In this document: one piece after another, positions 1-5,385 of the stretch | How positions within the stretch are numbered: position 1 is the stretch's first letter | How the letters are laid out: each line of letters begins with the position of its first letter | Source of the DNA: Candidatus Woesearchaeota archaeon | Lineage (GTDB): Archaea; Nanobdellota; Nanobdellia; Woesearchaeales; UBA11576 | Direction of reading: 5' to 3' | NCBI GenBank assembly: GCA_016219765.1 | Contig: JACRKM010000051.1 | Coordinates: 1-5,385 of the forward strand | DNA length: 5,385 bases | The notes under the pieces: model-generated | What the model saw: only the letters and a program-made list of their open reading frames with translations | The model's database searches: none | What the model was told of the DNA's origin: nothing | Made by a program: the position numbers and the translations under genes

Positions 1-7
1 ACATCGA

Positions 8-2668
8 ATGGCTACCGACCAACAACCGACGCAATCCGGCACTGCCCCACATGAATGGCCAACGCTGCCTCTCGATCTCGTCTATAAGAATTTGAAAACC
101 TCGCCGCAGGGACTCTCTTCAATTGATGCTGCGCAACGGCTCCAAGTACATGGTGAAAACACCCTCATAGAAAAGCCGCCCGAAAGTCCGATAACAGTAT
201 TTCTGCGTGAATTCAACAGCCCGGTCATTTGGGTCCTTCTTGGTGCAACAGTAATATCATTATTCATCAATGAATGGGTGGATGCAGTCGTCATCGGCGT
301 AATTCTCGTTCTCAATGCAATCCTGGGATTTATTCAAGAGATGAAAGCGGAAAAGTCGATTGAAGCGCTCAAAAAAATGGTAAGCCTGCACACCATCGTG
401 TTGCGGGACAGCAAGAAAGTCAGTGTCGATGCAAAAAATATCGTCCCAGGCGACGTGCTTGTGCTGGAAACTGGCGCAAAGATTCCTGCAGATGCACGAA
501 TCATAGAGGCAGTAAATCTTGAAACGCAAGAAGCGGCGTTGACCGGCGAATCAACACCGGTCGAGAAATATGCGTGTGATGTCTCTTCAAAAGCCTGCAT
601 CGCTGAACAAAAAAACATGCTATTCTCAGGAACGATCGTCACACGTGGACGGTCGAGGGCAGCCGTAGTCGAGACAGGCATGAAAACACAATTGGGCAAG
701 ATTGCGCGGCTCATCCAGACAGCAGAAGAATCAGAGACACCCTTACAGCGCCAGCTTGCTGGCTTTGGCAAATGGCTTGGCGTGCTCACTCTTGTCGTTT
801 GTGCAGTCGTCTTTCTCGTAAGCCTTCTCGAAGGACAAGAAACCATGCTTCAACTTTTCATCACCGCCGTCGCACTTGCCGTCGCTGCAATCCCTGAAGG
901 GCTGCCAGCAGTAGTCACAATCTCACTAGCACTTGGCGTTCAGCGCATGGTCAAAAAGAACGCCCTCATGCGCCACCTCCCTTCCGTCGAGACACTGGGA
1001 AGCGTCACCGCTATCTGCGCAGATAAGACAGGCACACTCACCCACAACGAAATGACAGTCAAGAGGCTATTTGTTGACGGAGAAGATATCGTAGTACACG
1101 GCAGCGGATATACACCTGAAGGAGCCATCGACGCCCCTGCCGCCAAAGTCCGAAAACTCCTCGAAATAGGAGCTCTCTGTAACGACTCTAAGATCGATCG
1201 AACAACCTGGGCGGCGATCGGCGATCCCACAGAAGCATGCCTGATCACAAGCGCACTCAAGGCGGGCGTCGACAGGCTCGAACTCAAGAAACGCTATCTG
1301 CGTGTTGACGAAATACCGTTTGATTCTGAACGCAAGATCATGACCACCGTACATAAGATTGATGGAAAACTTGTAGCGTACATCAAAGGAGCTCCAGACA
1401 TCCTGCTCTCAAAATGTGATAGTATACTCTTACATGGAAAAAAAGTTAGTCTCACACCTGTAAGTCGAAGAGTCGTCCTTGCAAAAAATGACGAGTATGC
1501 ATCACGCGCACTGCGAATCCTTGGCTTTGCCTACAAAGAAATAAAGAAAGGAGAAAAGAAAGAATCTTACGAAAAAGGGCTGACCTTTGTCGGCCTGCAG
1601 GCCATGATTGACCCTCCGCGCAAGGAAGTAAAAGAAGCGATCCATCGCTGTGAGCGTGCAGGCATTAAAGTCATCATGATCACCGGCGATCATCGAAATA
1701 CTGCTATCGCGATCGGACAACAACTAGGCATCAAAGGGAAAGTGATCACAGGAGATGAGCTCGATGCCCTTTCCTTTGAAAAATTCGAAGCAAAGGTAGA
1801 AGATATCGGAATCTATGCGCGCGTTAGTCCTGAACACAAAGTGCGCATCGTGGATGCCCTGCAAAAAAAACAGCACATCATCGCGATGACTGGCGATGGA
1901 GTGAATGATGCACCAGCACTCAAAAAAGCGGATATCGGAATCGCGATGGGAATCTCTGGAACAGACGTCGCAAAGGAAGCGAGTGAAATGATCCTGGTTG
2001 ACGATAATTTCACGTCCATCGTCAACGCCGTCGAGGAGGGCAGAGGAATCTTTGACAACATCCGCAAATTCGTCAATTATCTATTATCATGCAATGTTGG
2101 TGAAGTGCTCGTGGTTTTCCTTGCATCCCTCATGCGCTTGCCTCTCCCATTGATTGCAGTGCAGCTCCTCTGGATCAATCTTATCACTGATGGGCTTCCC
2201 GCAATCGCCCTTGGAGTAGATCCTACACCACCAAACGCCATGGACCGCAAGCCCCGTAAAGTCACTGATAAAATCATGTCGCGCGGAATGGTCTTCAACA
2301 TAATTATTATCGGAGCATTGATCGCAGCAGCCACACTGTACGCGTTTTGGATCGGCCTTCGAACAGACGTCACCACTGCACGAACAATGGCTTTTACAAC
2401 AATTGTATTCCTCGAACTCATTCGCCTTCATATGATCCGCTCAGTGTATAAAACACCATTCTTCTCAAATAAAATGCTTCTTCTTGCACTTGCAATCTCC
2501 CTTCTTTTGCAACTGGTTGTGGTGTACACGCCTCTGAACAGTATTTTTGGCACTATGGCCCTGTCTCTGGAGAGCTGGATATATATAGGAGTGATACTTG
2601 CTATCGTATTTGCTGTAGGAATGGCTGTGTCCACTAGTATAAAACGGCGGACACATGAAGAGTACTAA
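8..2668 (+). CDS. P2-type cation-transporting ATPase, probably Ca2+ pump
   Basis: This is a complete 886-residue P-type ATPase of the SERCA/PMCA-like P2 group, a membrane pump that couples ATP hydrolysis to cation export. Visible in order: an N-terminal cation-ATPase region (about 15-60), TM1-TM2 (about 72-110), the actuator domain with TGES at 179-182, TM3-TM4 with PEGLP at 296-300, the phosphorylation motif DKTGTLT at 339-345 (Asp339), KGAPD at 460-464 in the nucleotide domain, MITGD at 557-561, the hinge TGDGVND at 628-634, then six more membrane spans (TM5-TM10, about 693-877). Ion-site residues match SERCA: Glu297 in TM4, Asn696 and Glu699 in TM5, Asn724, Thr727 and Asp728 in TM6. PEGLP plus NxxTD favours Ca2+ over Na+/K+ or H+, but specificity is inferred. 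The acidic residue SERCA has in TM8 is not evident (about Val813). The ATG at 8 gives a normal N-terminus; its promoter and ribosome site lie outside the window, so a start further upstream cannot be excluded. Confidence 0.93.
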   Translation: MATDQQPTQSGTAPHEWPTLPLDLVYKNLKTSPQGLSSIDAAQRLQVHGENTLIEKPPESPITVFLREFNSPVIWVLLGATVISLFINEWVDAVVIGVILVLNAILGFIQEMKAEKSIEALKKMVSLHTIVLRDSKKVSVDAKNIVPGDVLVLETGAKIPADARIIEAVNLETQEAALTGESTPVEKYACDVSSKACIAEQKNMLFSGTIVTRGRSRAAVVETGMKTQLGKIARLIQTAEESETPLQRQLAGFGKWLGVLTLVVCAVVFLVSLLEGQETMLQLFITAVALAVAAIPEGLPAVVTISLALGVQRMVKKNALMRHLPSVETLGSVTAICADKTGTLTHNEMTVKRLFVDGEDIVVHGSGYTPEGAIDAPAAKVRKLLEIGALCNDSKIDRTTWAAIGDPTEACLITSALKAGVDRLELKKRYLRVDEIPFDSERKIMTTVHKIDGKLVAYIKGAPDILLSKCDSILLHGKKVSLTPVSRRVVLAKNDEYASRALRILGFAYKEIKKGEKKESYEKGLTFVGLQAMIDPPRKEVKEAIHRCERAGIKVIMITGDHRNTAIAIGQQLGIKGKVITGDELDALSFEKFEAKVEDIGIYARVSPEHKVRIVDALQKKQHIIAMTGDGVNDAPALKKADIGIAMGISGTDVAKEASEMILVDDNFTSIVNAVEEGRGIFDNIRKFVNYLLSCNVGEVLVVFLASLMRLPLPLIAVQLLWINLITDGLPAIALGVDPTPPNAMDRKPRKVTDKIMSRGMVFNIIIIGALIAAATLYAFWIGLRTDVTTARTMAFTTIVFLELIRLHMIRSVYKTPFFSNKMLLLALAISLLLQLVVVYTPLNSIFGTMALSLESWIYIGVILAIVFAVGMAVSTSIKRRTHEEY

Positions 2669-2691
2669 AACCATTCTTCCAGCATAGCAAT

Positions 2692-2695
2692 GGAG
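2692..2695 (+). promoter_or_regulatory. Shine-Dalgarno site of the zinc-ribbon gene
   Basis: GGAG lies seven bases before the ATG at 2703, in the 34-base gap after the ATPase stop. It fixes the start of the 72-residue protein. With no TATA-like box in the gap, it suggests the gene is translated from the ATPase transcript. Confidence 0.6.
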
Positions 2696-2702
2696 ATTTT
2701 AT

Positions 2703-2921
2703 ATGAAAAGAACTGAACGAGCAAAGGACCCTGCGATTGGGAAAACTCAGGCAATGCCTTCAGAAGCAGAAAAACCAAAAAAGAAAATCAAGCGGCCATA
2801 CCGCGTCATCGGTTTTTGCAGGCAATGCAAGGCTCGCTACTTTGTGGATCTTGATGCTCCATTCTCTGTCCGATTTTACTGCGACGCGTGCAGAGCAAAG
2901 CATGCGAAAGACGCACAGTGA
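2703..2921 (+). CDS. Small zinc-ribbon protein of unknown function
   Basis: This is a 72-residue basic protein. Residues 1-32 are rich in Lys, Glu, Ala and Pro and look disordered, with a cluster of basic residues at 24-31. Residues 33-67 form a compact zinc-ribbon-like unit with Cys39-x2-Cys42 and Cys60-x2-Cys63, separated by 17 residues that can form the beta hairpin between the two knuckles. Such ribbons bind one Zn2+ and serve nucleic-acid or protein contacts; the specific role here is unknown. The ATG at 2703 has a good GGAG site and follows the ATPase stop by 34 bases, so co-transcription with the pump is likely. There is no signal peptide or membrane span, so it should be cytoplasmic. 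A structural or regulatory link to the pump is only a guess from position; it could equally be a small transcription- or ribosome-associated protein. Confidence 0.82.
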   Translation: MKRTERAKDPAIGKTQAMPSEAEKPKKKIKRPYRVIGFCRQCKARYFVDLDAPFSVRFYCDACRAKHAKDAQ

Positions 2922-3004
2922 CGCCTCCTCCACACACATAAGAAGATGTTGAGTTTATTTCATCATTGGGTTGAATTGAGTTTGACACTGAAGAGACTGT
3001 GCTG

Positions 3005-3035
3005 GCGTTGAGAAACAAAATGTTTTCAATAACGC
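3005..3035. repeat. Imperfect inverted repeat upstream of elp3 promoter
   Basis: GCGTT at 3005-3009 pairs with AACGC at 3031-3035. Inside, GAAAC (3012-3016) pairs with GTTTT (3022-3026, with one G-T wobble) across a short AAAAT loop, leaving a small internal loop between the two stems. It ends about 17 bases before the TATA-like box. It could be a weak regulator site or part of the upstream transcript's 3' end; chance is also possible. Confidence 0.3.
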
Positions 3036-3052
3036 GCCTTATGGACTTAATC

Positions 3053-3062
3053 TTTATAAATA
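3053..3062 (+). promoter_or_regulatory. Archaeal TATA-like box for elp3
   Basis: TTTATAAATA matches the archaeal TATA consensus. Transcription would be expected to begin about 25 bases downstream of its centre, near 3080-3085, giving a leader of about 20-30 bases before the elp3 start codons. No convincing purine-rich BRE is visible directly upstream. Confidence 0.62.
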
Positions 3063-3104
3063 CTCCCTATTTCTCGCGCCTTTGAAGTAGAAAAATCTCT
3101 TGTA

Positions 3105-4844
3105 ATGATCATCATGGTTCAAGAAGCAACTGCTGCGGAAGTCGAGGTGGAATTCACATCAACTAACCGTCAAAAAATGATTGCACAGGTTATCTCAACC
3201 CTCAAACAAAGCCCGCTATCTAAAAATGATCTTGCCCGCTACAAAGTAAAACTGTGCTACGAGTTCAAAGAGAAGGAAATACCGACCGATATAGAGATTC
3301 TGTTGCACGCTGATCAGGCAGACATACCTCAACTCAAAAAACTTCTACTGACAAAACCTGTACGGACAATCAGCGGAGTTTCTCCTGTTGCAATCATGAC
3401 TCGCCCATTCAGGTGCCCGCATGGACGATGTACCATGTGCCCGGGAGGACTCGGATCACCGTACGGCGATGTCCCGCAAAGCTACACAGGGCACGAACCA
3501 GCGACCATTCGCGGAATCCGCGCAGACTATGACTCTTACTTCCAGATGTACAACCGCCTTGAACAGTACGTCGTAGGCGGGCACATTCCCGATAAGGCTG
3601 ACCTTATCATCATGGGAGGCACGTTTCCTGCAACGCCTAAGAGCTATCAAGAAGAATTCGTCACGTACGCATTAAAAGCAATGAACGACTTTTCAGACAG
3701 CTTCTTCGTCAATAGCCATTTTAACATGCCCGCATTCAAAGAATTTTTCGAACTTCCAGGAACGATCGGGGATCCCCGCCGCGCGGCAAACATCCGCAGA
3801 AAAATGGCATTCCTGAAAGGGGCCTCAACATTGGAAGCTGAACAATCGCGTAATGAAATATCAAGCATCCGCTGCATCGGCATCACTATTGAAACAAAAC
3901 CCGACTGGGGACTTCTAACGGATGGAAACCAAATGCTTCGCTTGGGTGCAACACGCATTGAACTAGGCGTGCAGAGCGTGTACGAAGAACCATTGCGCAC
4001 AATCAATAGAGGACACGGAGTAAAAGAGAATGTTGAAGCCATTCGCGTACTCAAAGACCTTGGCTTCAAGCTCAACTTTCACATGATGCTTGGCCTGCCC
4101 GGAATCGAACGTGAACAAGATATAGCAGGAATGAAACAGCTCTTTGATGATCCTGCATATCGTCCTGATATGCTGAAGATCTACCCGTGCATGGTAATGC
4201 CCGGTACGCCGCTGTACGAAGATTTCAAACGTGGAATTTTCACTCCGATATCAACCAGCGAAGCTGCTGATCGCATCGCTGAAATAAAAAAATTTGTGCC
4301 GCCATATTGCCGCATCATGCGCGTGCAACGGGACATTCCTACTAAGATGACCATTGCCGGTGTCGACAAAACAAACCTCCGGCAAGTTGTTGCTAAAATG
4401 TGCAATGAGCGGGAAATTGCCTGCAGGTGCATCCGTTGCCGCGAAGCAGGCCGTGCCAGAAAAGTCGGGCACGCAGAGATCGTTGTCCAAAGTTTTGAAG
4501 CCAGCGGCGGGACTGAGTTCTTTATCTCTGCTGAAGATAAGAAAAATGATGTGCTGCTCGGGTTTTGCCGAATGCGGTTTCCCTCGCAACAGCTTCGTGA
4601 CGAGATCACTAAAGACTCTGCAATAGTCAGAGAACTGCACGTGTACGGCTCTGCCGTACAGATCGGAGCGAAGGGGGACGTGCAGCACAAAGGCTGGGGA
4701 AAAAAGCTCATGCAGCGTGCAGAAGAACTTGCACGCGCGCACAATAAGAAAAAGATGCTCGTCATCTCGGGCATAGGTGTACGCGAGTATTTTTACAATC
4801 TAGGATATCTGCGTGATGGACCTTACGTCTCTAAGATGCTTTGA
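3105..4844 (+). CDS. elp3: Elp3, tRNA U34 carboxymethyl-modifying radical SAM/acetyltransferase
   Basis: This is a complete 579-residue Elp3. In archaea the stand-alone enzyme uses S-adenosylmethionine and acetyl-CoA to install a carboxymethyl group on C5 of wobble uridine in tRNA. Residues about 20-95 form the basic N-terminal tRNA-contact region. The radical SAM core follows, with the 4Fe-4S ligands Cys104-x4-Cys109-x2-Cys112, GGTFP at 171-175, IETKPD at 262-267, ELGVQS at 286-291, LGLPG at 329-333 and the MPGTPLY strand at 365-371. Cys433, Cys440, Cys442 and Cys445 sit in the linker where Elp3 proteins bind zinc. The C-terminal GNAT domain (about 452-579) has LHVYGSAV at 511-518, the acetyl-CoA motif QHKGWG at 527-532 and the typical ending GIGVREYFYNLGY. 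Two in-frame ATGs at 3105 and 3114 both lack a strong Shine-Dalgarno site; the second would give 576 residues. It has its own promoter and is transcribed alone. All key residues are present. Confidence 0.96.
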   Translation: MIIMVQEATAAEVEVEFTSTNRQKMIAQVISTLKQSPLSKNDLARYKVKLCYEFKEKEIPTDIEILLHADQADIPQLKKLLLTKPVRTISGVSPVAIMTRPFRCPHGRCTMCPGGLGSPYGDVPQSYTGHEPATIRGIRADYDSYFQMYNRLEQYVVGGHIPDKADLIIMGGTFPATPKSYQEEFVTYALKAMNDFSDSFFVNSHFNMPAFKEFFELPGTIGDPRRAANIRRKMAFLKGASTLEAEQSRNEISSIRCIGITIETKPDWGLLTDGNQMLRLGATRIELGVQSVYEEPLRTINRGHGVKENVEAIRVLKDLGFKLNFHMMLGLPGIEREQDIAGMKQLFDDPAYRPDMLKIYPCMVMPGTPLYEDFKRGIFTPISTSEAADRIAEIKKFVPPYCRIMRVQRDIPTKMTIAGVDKTNLRQVVAKMCNEREIACRCIRCREAGRARKVGHAEIVVQSFEASGGTEFFISAEDKKNDVLLGFCRMRFPSQQLRDEITKDSAIVRELHVYGSAVQIGAKGDVQHKGWGKKLMQRAEELARAHNKKKMLVISGIGVREYFYNLGYLRDGPYVSKML

Positions 4845-4855
4845 TGTGAGCTACC

Positions 4856-4876
4856 GATAAACAAATACCGCTTATC
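4856..4876 (-). terminator. Possible terminator of the minus-strand membrane-protein gene
   Basis: Read on the minus strand, downstream of the stop at 4916, the transcript meets a T-rich tract TATTTGTTTAT (4867 down to 4857). The same region holds a perfect 5-base inverted repeat, GATAA at 4856-4860 and TTATC at 4872-4876. T-rich tracts are the main archaeal termination signal, but this one is interrupted and weak. Confidence 0.3.
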
Positions 4877-4924
4877 ACGTATTGTCAGAAACACTGATCG
4901 CGTGGCTGCTATTTATTATTTTTG
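4875..4924 (+). terminator. Probable terminator of elp3: hairpin plus T-rich tract
   Basis: Starting 31 bases after the elp3 stop, TCACG (4875-4879) pairs with CGTGG (4901-4905, one wobble) and, inside it, TCAG (4885-4888) pairs with CTGA (4894-4897) over an AAACA loop. A T-rich tract, ATTTATTATTTTTG, follows at 4911-4924 and runs into the 3' end of the converging gene. The tract fits archaeal termination; whether the hairpin contributes is inferred. Confidence 0.45.
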
Positions 4925-5248
4925 TTCACCGGTGATTCCCTCCGGAAAACACGGTTTTAGCTTATCCATCTCCTCCTGTGTCGGCGGTTGATTGCCTTGC
5001 TGCAGTTCTTTTATTCTTGCACCGCCCAAAATCTTCCGTGCGCAGTCGATCTGTTGAGTAGTCGGGCCAACACCTTGTCCTGCCGATCTATCAATCATTC
5101 CTCCAAGCATCGACTGCGGAGTAAACGCTGAAAAATCAGCATTCTTGATTGTGATGACAAGTGCAACTCCTCCAAGAATGATAACCAGACCTATAATAGT
5201 CCAGACAAGAAAGAACAAACATCCAAGAAAATGATAGAGTTTTTTCAT
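4916..5248 (-). CDS. Small single-pass membrane protein with a two-cysteine outer domain
   Basis: I do not recognise this 110-residue protein by name. It begins with MKKLYHF and one long hydrophobic segment (about 7-34), best read as a signal anchor with a short basic cytoplasmic end. The remaining 75 residues are polar and probably lie outside the membrane: a Gly/Ser/Gln-rich linker (about 36-64), then a likely helical unit with Cys69 and Cys100, a GARIKEL segment (76-82) and PPTQEEMDKLKPCF (88-101). The two cysteines could form a disulfide if exported. The ATG at 5248 is preferred because GAGAGA (5255-5260) sits six bases upstream and a TATA-like box at 5288-5296 would start transcription near 5267. 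A GTG at 5284 would add 12 residues but would lie upstream of that transcription start. It converges on elp3 with a 71-base gap. The function is unknown. Confidence 0.72.
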   Translation of the reverse strand: MKKLYHFLGCLFFLVWTIIGLVIILGGVALVITIKNADFSAFTPQSMLGGMIDRSAGQGVGPTTQQIDCARKILGGARIKELQQGNQPPTQEEMDKLKPCFPEGITGEQK

Positions 5249-5287
5249 ACTAAATCTCTCTTTTACATTTACTTCACAAAACACCGC

Positions 5288-5296
5288 TTTTATATC
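5288..5296 (-). promoter_or_regulatory. TATA-like box for the small membrane protein
   Basis: Read on the minus strand, the sequence is GATATAAAA. A start about 25 bases downstream, near 5267, leaves a leader of about 19 bases that includes GAGAGA before the ATG at 5248. The box overlaps the stop codon (5290-5292) of the gene upstream, so it would be an extra promoter if the two genes are also co-transcribed. Confidence 0.5.
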
Positions 5297-5385
5297 TGTT
5301 TAGCTCGCCATTCTTGCAGCGCCGCTCCTACCCGCACAAAGCGCCCACTGTCGTCTAAGTCATTGAAACCATTGAGGCCGTCGTC
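5290..5385 (-). CDS. C-terminal end of an unidentified protein (runs off window)
   Basis: Read from the window edge, the minus strand is open for 31 codons to a TAA at 5292-5290. The peptide starts with an acidic Gly/Asn/Asp-rich stretch (DDGLNGFNDLDDSG) and ends in a possible amphipathic helix (VGAALQEWRAKQI). The other two minus-strand frames are closed by stops within the first 30 bases, and the stretch is visibly GC-richer than the spacers in this window, which supports coding. Too little is present to name a family. Its stop lies 41 bases before the ATG of the small membrane protein on the same strand, so the two may share a transcript. The plus-strand frames here give nothing convincing. 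Confidence 0.55.
   Translation of the reverse strand, partial: DDGLNGFNDLDDSGRFVRVGAALQEWRAKQI

Larger units (their letters stand above)
2922..3104. other. Intergenic spacer between zinc-ribbon gene and elp3
   Basis: This 183-base AT-richer stretch must contain the 3' end of the ATPase/zinc-ribbon transcript and the elp3 promoter. It holds a short T-rich run near 2953-2960, an 8-base direct repeat TTGAGTTT (2949-2956 and 2976-2983), an imperfect inverted repeat (3005-3035) and a TATA-like box (3053-3062). A 21-codon reading frame at 2946-3011 has no ribosome site or recognisable product. I see no tRNA or structured RNA in it. Confidence 0.6.

Noticed and set aside
334..846. Antisense open frame of 170 codons inside the ATPase gene
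   Set aside because: It is opposite the actuator-domain region of a clear P-type ATPase, with a Ser/Thr/Arg-rich shadow composition and no domain signature.
2949..2983. 8-base direct repeat TTGAGTTT, two copies
   Set aside because: Only two short copies in an AT-rich spacer; too little to call a regulatory or mobile-element repeat.
2946..3011. 21-codon reading frame in the spacer before elp3
   Set aside because: It has no Shine-Dalgarno site and no recognisable sequence, and a frame this short is expected by chance in a 183-base spacer.
3767..3778. 12-base perfect palindrome CGGGGATCCCCG
   Set aside because: It lies inside elp3 coding sequence and is explained by the codons for IGDPR; no matching copy was noticed elsewhere.
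4181..4774. Antisense open frame of 197 codons inside elp3
   Set aside because: It lies wholly opposite a well-conserved elp3 domain, has no recognisable motifs, and its composition (many Ser, Cys and Arg) is typical of a shadow of coding sequence.
5248..5284. Upstream GTG start adding 12 residues to the small membrane protein
   Set aside because: The added residues would precede the predicted transcription start, and the ATG at 5248 has a better-placed GAGAGA site and gives a standard MKK signal-anchor start.

Overview
The window most likely comes from an archaeon. Two AT-rich boxes that look like archaeal TATA elements lie at the expected distance upstream of starts (before elp3 and before the minus-strand membrane protein). 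Elp3 is present with no other Elongator subunit in view, as in archaea. There is also a small CX2C...CX2C zinc-ribbon protein of a kind common in archaeal genomes. The lineage cannot be fixed from this sequence. A DPANN-type or euryarchaeal genome is a reasonable guess, and nothing here proves it.

Layout: positions 8-2668 (+) encode a complete P2-type cation ATPase with Ca2+-pump-like motifs. After 34 bases comes a 72-residue zinc-ribbon protein (2703-2921, +) with its own clear Shine-Dalgarno site, probably on the same transcript. A 183-base AT-richer spacer (2922-3104) holds a weak inverted repeat and the elp3 promoter. Positions 3105-4844 (+) encode a full-length Elp3, the radical-SAM/acetyltransferase tRNA wobble-uridine modification enzyme. 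A 71-base convergent spacer carries a hairpin plus T-rich tract. On the minus strand, 4916-5248 encode a 110-residue single-pass membrane protein with a two-cysteine outer domain. Upstream of it, the last 31 codons of another minus-strand gene (5290-5385) run off the window edge.

The genes do not form one obvious pathway. The ATPase and zinc ribbon look like one transcription unit, elp3 is its own unit, and the minus-strand pair is a third unit that converges on elp3. I see no mobile element, CRISPR array, RNA gene or defence system. The least explained items are the zinc-ribbon protein linked to the pump, the two-cysteine membrane protein, and the TATA-like box that overlaps the stop codon of the truncated gene. 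This is mostly an ordinary housekeeping region.
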